The notes under the pieces are model-generated. The model worked only from the letters and a program-made list of their open reading frames with translations, had not been told where the DNA came from and searched no databases. A stretch of 37,768 nucleotides of DNA from Pseudomonadota bacterium. GTDB taxonomy: Bacteria > Pseudomonadota > Gammaproteobacteria > Burkholderiales > Methylophilaceae. The stretch is from contig JAQCBB010000009.1 in assembly GCA_027621535.1 (NCBI GenBank), positions 1 through 37,768 of the forward strand, in the 5' to 3' direction. A program made the position numbers and the translations under genes. Position 1 is the first letter of the stretch; each line of letters begins with the position of its first letter. Below are positions 33,271 to 37,768 of the stretch, one piece after another.

Positions 33271-33752
33271 TGTGTGTTTCTCTTATAGTTTGTATAAGTC
33301 ATAGCTATTAAAATTAAAAACCAAATTGCCGACCATTCCGGAATCGTAATTCCTAAAAAACTCCAATCAATTTCTGAACAGTCTCCCGTTCCCCGAAAAA
33401 TAAGCTCAAACACCTCTCTCAATGGAAAATTATCAAACATATATTCAAGGTCAATTCCACATTCAGCAGGAATATTTATAACTTTTCTTTGAATTAATAC
33501 ATGCCTAATAGCAAATATCAATCCTATGAGATTTATCATTCCTAAAATAGATAACTCTATAATTTTATTCATTGGTTTAAAATAAAATATAAGAAATGTA
33601 ATGCCTGAAGTTAGAAAAATAACTCTTTGAGTAATGCATAATGGACAGGGTTCAAGATTAAAAATTTCTTGAATAATTACACTTAATATTACAAGGAGTA
33701 TAATGAAAATTCCCGAAATTAACTTAAGATGGTCCATGAAAATATTTTTCAT
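33267..33752 (-). CDS. dsbB: Disulfide bond formation protein DsbB
   Basis: Inner-membrane oxidoreductase that reoxidises DsbA and passes electrons to quinones. Four membrane helices are visible (about 9-30, 42-58, 67-88 and 138-155). The first periplasmic pair is Cys36-Pro-Leu-Cys39 (EPCPLC) followed by the conserved QR, and the second pair is Cys98 and Cys125. The 161-residue length is typical. It is the first gene of the minus-strand chain and divergent from xseA. No clear Shine-Dalgarno precedes the ATG. Confidence 0.93.
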   Translation of the reverse strand: MKNIFMDHLKLISGIFIILLVILSVIIQEIFNLEPCPLCITQRVIFLTSGITFLIFYFKPMNKIIELSILGMINLIGLIFAIRHVLIQRKVINIPAECGIDLEYMFDNFPLREVFELIFRGTGDCSEIDWSFLGITIPEWSAIWFLILIAMTYTNYKRNTH

Positions 33753-33818
33753 ATTAGCTTGTACTTTATAGTTTATATATATGTATTCTACGATAAACCA
33801 TCCAATTATTAAAAAATT

Positions 33819-35168
33819 GTGTCGCTAGTAAACGAACCAGATAAAATTAGTCCCGAAAAGATTTTTAAAATCTCAGAAATCAATCGCCTTGTAAAGAATT
33901 TAATTCAATTTCACCTTCCCAAGCTTTGGATTTGTGGGGAGGTATCAAATTTTACTGAAGCAACATCTGGTCACTGGTACTTTTCATTAAAAGATTCTCA
34001 AGCTCAAATCAAATGTACTATGTTTAGGGGTCATAATCAGTTTGCATCTATCAAACCAAAAAATGGGGACCTAATTGAAGCATTTGGTTCTGTATCAATC
34101 TATGAAGCAAGAGGTGATTATCAAATCAATTTAGAGCAATTAAGAGAAGCAGGAACAGGAGATCTTTTTGAAAAGTTTGTTGAGTTAAAAAATAAACTTG
34201 AAAATGCAGGATACTTTAAAGATATAAATAAAAAGAAAATACCCCTATTTCCCAAAAATATCGGAATAATTTCATCGTCAACAGGTGCAGCGCTTCAAGA
34301 CGTTCTTTCAATTTTTGAAAAAACCCGTAAATATCATGGGGTCATAATTTACCCATCTGCGGTTCAAGGAAAAGAAGCGAGCAAACAATTATGTAAAGCA
34401 TTACAGGTAGCCAATCAAAGAAATGAGGTTGATCTCATTATTCTTTGCAGAGGCGGCGGATCCATTGAAGACTTATGGCCCTTTAATGAAGAAGAGCTCG
34501 TATTTGAAATAGCTAAATCAAAATTGCCTATAATTTCTGGTGTTGGTCATGAAACTGACTTCACACTCTGTGATTTTGTTGCGGATGTCAGAGCTCCTAC
34601 ACCAACCGGGGCAGCGGCAATAGCTGTAGAGAATATACTCAAAATTGATGAATATATTACTCATTATGTATTAGCCATGAAAAAGATTTTAAAAAATATA
34701 ATGTCTAATAACGAACAGAAATTAGATTTTTTAGAAAAAAGGCTGATATCCCCTAAAGAAAAACTTATCCACCATACAAATAATCTCAAAAAAATATCAA
34801 AATTATTAACACATAAAATGAATATCAAATTAATGAATATTCAAAAACAGGTTGTTACGCTTCAAAAAAGAATACAGCCTCCAACAAGAACTCTTAAGCA
34901 AAATGAATTGGAATTAATAAGGTATTTAAAATCATTACAGCTTAATTTAAAAAAATACTTTAATGAAAAACAAACACAACTTAAATCTCAACATGAGAAG
35001 ATAGAAATCCTCAGCCCTAAAAACATTATGGCTAAGGGTTATTCTATTGTTTATAATAACGGCAAAGTAATTAAAAACTTTTCTGATGTTCAACTTAACG
35101 ACACAATTGATATTCATCTCCATTTAGGCAGAATTCTTGGAGAAGTAAAGGACACCAAAAAAACTTGA
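33819..35168 (+). CDS. xseA: Exodeoxyribonuclease VII large subunit
   Basis: Catalytic large subunit of the single-strand-specific exonuclease, partner of XseB (not in window). The N-terminal OB-fold (about 15-110) has WICGEVSNFTEATSGHWYFSLKD split across 36-58. The core carries GIISSSTGAALQDVL, RGGGSIEDLWPFNEEELV and GVGHETDFTLCDFVADVRAPTPTGAA. A long coiled-coil region spans about 280-400. The 449-residue length is typical. The start is GTG; an in-frame stop lies 3 codons upstream, so a longer start is impossible, and no Shine-Dalgarno is visible. Its stop overlaps kup (TTGA). Confidence 0.96.
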   Translation: MSLVNEPDKISPEKIFKISEINRLVKNLIQFHLPKLWICGEVSNFTEATSGHWYFSLKDSQAQIKCTMFRGHNQFASIKPKNGDLIEAFGSVSIYEARGDYQINLEQLREAGTGDLFEKFVELKNKLENAGYFKDINKKKIPLFPKNIGIISSSTGAALQDVLSIFEKTRKYHGVIIYPSAVQGKEASKQLCKALQVANQRNEVDLIILCRGGGSIEDLWPFNEEELVFEIAKSKLPIISGVGHETDFTLCDFVADVRAPTPTGAAAIAVENILKIDEYITHYVLAMKKILKNIMSNNEQKLDFLEKRLISPKEKLIHHTNNLKKISKLLTHKMNIKLMNIQKQVVTLQKRIQPPTRTLKQNELELIRYLKSLQLNLKKYFNEKQTQLKSQHEKIEILSPKNIMAKGYSIVYNNGKVIKNFSDVQLNDTIDIHLHLGRILGEVKDTKKT

Positions 35169-37039
35169 ATAATAACCCAACAAAAAAACAAACTGCAGCA
35201 TTATCACTTGCCGCTCTTGGTGTAGTATTCGGTGATATTGGTACGAGTCCACTTTATTCTATTCGTGAAATTTTTTCTGTAGGCAATGGTATTTTAGAAC
35301 TAAATATTCAAAATATGCTTGGTGTTCTGTCTATGATTTTTTGGTCTTTAATCGCTGTAGTCTCAGTGAAATATATTACTTTTATTATGCGCGCGAATAA
35401 TAATGGTGAAGGTGGAATAATGGCTTTACTATCGCTAGCCCACAGAAATGCTAAAACAAAACGCAAAAGAATGTTCATCGCTATCATTGGCATCATGGGA
35501 GCATGTATGTTTTATGCTGATGGCATGATCACTCCTGCAATTTCAGTATTGTCAGCCGTTGAAGGAATAGAAATTGCCTTTCCAGGGTTTCATTATTTTG
35601 TGATTCCAATAACGTTAGTAATAATCTTTTTTTTATTTTGGTTTCAAAGTCGAGGAACAGCCTCAGTAGGCTTCTTATTTGGCCCAGTTATGCTAATTTG
35701 GTTCTCTACCTTAGCATTTTTGGGTGTCATTAATATCATTAATGAGCCCTCAGTTCTAAAAGCTCTCAACCCTTTCTATGCCTATCAATATTTACACAGT
35801 AACTTTACTGTAGCTTTTATTACAATGGGAGCAATTATTCTATGCGTCACTGGGGCAGAGTCTCTTTATGCAGACATGGGTCATTTTGGCAGAGCTCCTA
35901 TTCGGATTACTTGGTTTAGTTTTGTATTTCCAGCACTAACGCTTAATTATTTTGGCCAAGGAGCTTTGATTATCAATAATCCAGAATATATTTCAAATCC
36001 ATTTTATTTAATGTCGCCAGAGTGGTTTACTATTCCACTTATTCTATTAGCAACAGTGGCGACGGTTATTGCCTCTCAGGCATGTATAACCGGTGCTTTT
36101 TCTGTATCCCGTCAAGCTCTTCAGCTTGGGTTCATACCTCGAATGAAAGTCGACCATACTTCTGAAAATCAAGAGGGTCAGATTTATTTGCCCCGAGTAA
36201 ATTTTCTTTTAATGATTGGTGTCATTGCGGTTGTATTGATTTTTCAAAAATCATCAAATCTTGCATCAGCTTATGGTGTTGCTATTACTATAGATATGCT
36301 CATAGCGTCATTGCTCGCCATTATAGTATTTGCTGAAATTTGGAAAAACTGGATAAAAACAATTTTTGTTTTCTCTATCTTTCTTATTATAGATTTAGTT
36401 TTCTTTGGAGCTAATATCATTAAAGTCCCCCATGGTGGATGGTTTCCACTTTTAATTGGTATCATCCTATTAATTTTAATGACCACCTGGAGTAAAGGCC
36501 GAGGCTTGCTCTACAAAAAACTTAAACAGGAGTCAATGTTAATCCACGATTTTATTAAAACCTTTAAAAGAGATTCAATAGCTCGAGTTAAAGGGACATC
36601 AGTTTTTATGACACCTAATTCAGAAGGGGTCCCCCATGCTCTTTTGCACAACCTCAAACATAATAAAGTTATCCATGAGAAAGTGGTCATTTTGACAGTA
36701 AAGTTCCTTGATATTCCTCATGCAAAGCAAAAAGATTTGTTAAAAATTGAAAAACTTCCAAATAATTTTTATCGCGCAACTATTAGTTATGGCTTCAGTG
36801 ATGAACCAAATATACCTAAAGAGCTATCTCGCTCCAAAGAAAAAGGTTTGAAATTTGAACCTATGAGCACGTCTTATTTCATTGGTAAAGAAACCCTTGT
36901 AATTACTCAAGATAAAAATATGACTGTTGTTAGAAAAAGAATATTTTCATTTTTATTCAACAGTGCTGAAGAAATTACAAATCAATTTAAATTGCCAGTC
37001 AATCGGGTTGTTGAATTAGGCAGTCAAAATAATTTTTAA
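35165..37039 (+). CDS. kup: Low-affinity potassium transporter Kup
   Basis: KUP/HAK/KT-family K+/H+ symporter in the inner membrane. It has a conserved start, LGVVFGDIGTSPLYSIREIF (near 18-37), twelve predicted membrane helices to about residue 455, and a hydrophilic C-terminal domain (about 460-624). GDGG-type loops and YADGMITPAISVLSAVEG near 118-135 match the family. The 624-residue length is typical (622 in E. coli). The start is TTG within TTGA, overlapping the xseA stop; upstream GGACACC gives at best a weak ribosome-binding site. Confidence 0.95.
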   Translation: MNNNPTKKQTAALSLAALGVVFGDIGTSPLYSIREIFSVGNGILELNIQNMLGVLSMIFWSLIAVVSVKYITFIMRANNNGEGGIMALLSLAHRNAKTKRKRMFIAIIGIMGACMFYADGMITPAISVLSAVEGIEIAFPGFHYFVIPITLVIIFFLFWFQSRGTASVGFLFGPVMLIWFSTLAFLGVINIINEPSVLKALNPFYAYQYLHSNFTVAFITMGAIILCVTGAESLYADMGHFGRAPIRITWFSFVFPALTLNYFGQGALIINNPEYISNPFYLMSPEWFTIPLILLATVATVIASQACITGAFSVSRQALQLGFIPRMKVDHTSENQEGQIYLPRVNFLLMIGVIAVVLIFQKSSNLASAYGVAITIDMLIASLLAIIVFAEIWKNWIKTIFVFSIFLIIDLVFFGANIIKVPHGGWFPLLIGIILLILMTTWSKGRGLLYKKLKQESMLIHDFIKTFKRDSIARVKGTSVFMTPNSEGVPHALLHNLKHNKVIHEKVVILTVKFLDIPHAKQKDLLKIEKLPNNFYRATISYGFSDEPNIPKELSRSKEKGLKFEPMSTSYFIGKETLVITQDKNMTVVRKRIFSFLFNSAEEITNQFKLPVNRVVELGSQNNF

Positions 37040-37044
37040 TTTTT

Positions 37045-37768
37045 ATGCAGAAAATTTTTATATTTTGTCTTTTTTTAATTAGCGCGTGCACTTCTACGAC
37101 ATTAAAAACAGATTCGGATGTCACTAGAAAACAATTTGTAATCCTTCCTGAATTTATGGCACTGTCCATGGCAAATGAGGGTTATCAACAAGCTAAACAA
37201 AAAGCATTAGAAAATAAACAATTAAATCAAGATGTTTACCTCTTAAATGAGGTTCGGAAAATTAGTTACCGATTGATTGACGAAGTAAGATATTTTCGTC
37301 CAGACGCCGCAGATTGGAAGTGGGAAGTTAATTTACAAACCAGTGATGAAATAAATGCTTATTGCATGCCTGGTGGAAAAATTATGGTATTCACAGGCTT
37401 GATTGATAAGGCTGCCAAAACAAATGATGAAATTGCAGCGGTTGTTGGTCACGAGATAGCTCATGCACTTCGAGAGCATGGCAGAGAAAGAATGTCTACA
37501 GCTTTAGTCCAACAGCTAGGAATTTTGGGTTTTGCCATATACATCAGTGACTCGTCAGATAATCGTGAATTAAAAAATCTTGCCGTTCAAGGAGTCGCAT
37601 TAGGCACTACGTTATTTTTTGCTTTACCTAACAGCCGTGAACAAGAAAGAGAAGCAGATAAAATTGGTTTAGAATTGGCTGCAAGAGCAGGATACAATCC
37701 CCTCGCAGCAGTGAGTTTGTGGCGAAAAATGGATGAACTCAGTGACTTGCAACCGCCAGAGTTTTTAA
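37045..37768 (+). CDS. M48 family metalloprotease, lipoprotein (3' end outside window)
   Basis: Reading frame opens with ATG at 37045 and is still open at the right edge (241 codons seen). A lipoprotein signal peptide ends in the lipobox Ile-Ser-Ala-Cys15, so the mature protein should be anchored in the envelope. The zinc motif HEIAH is at 136-140 (catalytic Glu137), and the third ligand is Glu203 in QEREADKIG, as in LoiP/YcaL-type M48 proteases. Those are about 250 residues, so only a short piece is probably missing. A hydrophobic stretch near 154-162 lies between the motifs. It starts 5 bp after kup with no clear Shine-Dalgarno. Confidence 0.9.
   Translation, partial: MQKIFIFCLFLISACTSTTLKTDSDVTRKQFVILPEFMALSMANEGYQQAKQKALENKQLNQDVYLLNEVRKISYRLIDEVRYFRPDAADWKWEVNLQTSDEINAYCMPGGKIMVFTGLIDKAAKTNDEIAAVVGHEIAHALREHGRERMSTALVQQLGILGFAIYISDSSDNRELKNLAVQGVALGTTLFFALPNSREQEREADKIGLELAARAGYNPLAAVSLWRKMDELSDLQPPEFL

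Noticed and set aside
33753-33818. Divergent promoters between dsbB and xseA
   Set aside because: Several AT-rich boxes can be paired (for example TTGGAT with TATATA on the minus strand), but none is convincing in so AT-rich a gap. Promoters must exist there, but I cannot place them.

Overview
The window looks like a slowly evolving, AT-rich proteobacterial chromosome, most likely a betaproteobacterium. The partial 16S rRNA 5' end, the gene order nadB / rpoE-rseA-rseB-rseC-degQ / lepA-lepB-rnc-era-recO-pdxJ-acpS, and a complete iscRSUA-hscBA-fdx operon all fit that group. The low GC (judged by eye, not computed), short spacers and overlapping genes suggest a streamlined aquatic member such as the Methylophilaceae OM43 / Methylopumilus type; that family placement is inference. 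I see no insertion sequence, phage, integron, CRISPR array or pseudogene. The two window edges cut through the 16S rRNA gene (left) and an M48 metalloprotease gene (right).

Layout. 1-850 (minus): the 5' third of 16S rRNA, a leader rich in inverted repeats with a boxA, an initiator tRNA-Met gene upstream of that leader, and a strong sigma-70 promoter ahead of the tRNA. 852-2784: htpG with a good sigma-32 heat-shock promoter that overlaps the stop codon of the next gene. 2780-9418 (minus): one tight operon for translation, secretion and RNA metabolism (lepA, lepB, rnc, era, recO, pdxJ, acpS, tcdA). 9444-13474 (minus): the envelope-stress operon rpoE-rseA-rseB-rseC-degQ, closed by a terminator. 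13533-16403: nadB and an SlyD-like isomerase (plus) converging on suhB (minus). 16458-24193 (plus): trmJ, cysE, then the isc operon, which carries an additional cysteine desulfurase gene between iscR and iscS and an IscR-type operator upstream of iscR; a bidirectional terminator follows fdx. 24238-33752 (minus): a Bax-inhibitor-1-like membrane protein, then a chain of genes in which every junction overlaps: dsbB, cysM, a DEDDy exonuclease, rlmD, an oligopeptide-binding protein, a YkuD-domain enzyme without signal peptide, two oligopeptide ABC permeases, a queuosine-precursor transporter and nagZ. 33819-37768 (plus): xseA, kup and a truncated M48 lipoprotein protease.

How the genes work together. 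The envelope-stress operon couples the sigma factor, its antisigma and regulatory proteins, and a periplasmic protease. The cysE-isc block joins cysteine synthesis to cysteine desulfuration and Fe-S assembly. The most interesting locus is 24987-30290. It combines peptide-import components, a probably cytoplasmic YkuD enzyme resembling the L,D-carboxypeptidases of murein recycling, and NagZ, the cytoplasmic murein-recycling glucosaminidase. I read it as a candidate murein-peptide uptake and recycling operon that lacks its ATPase genes locally.
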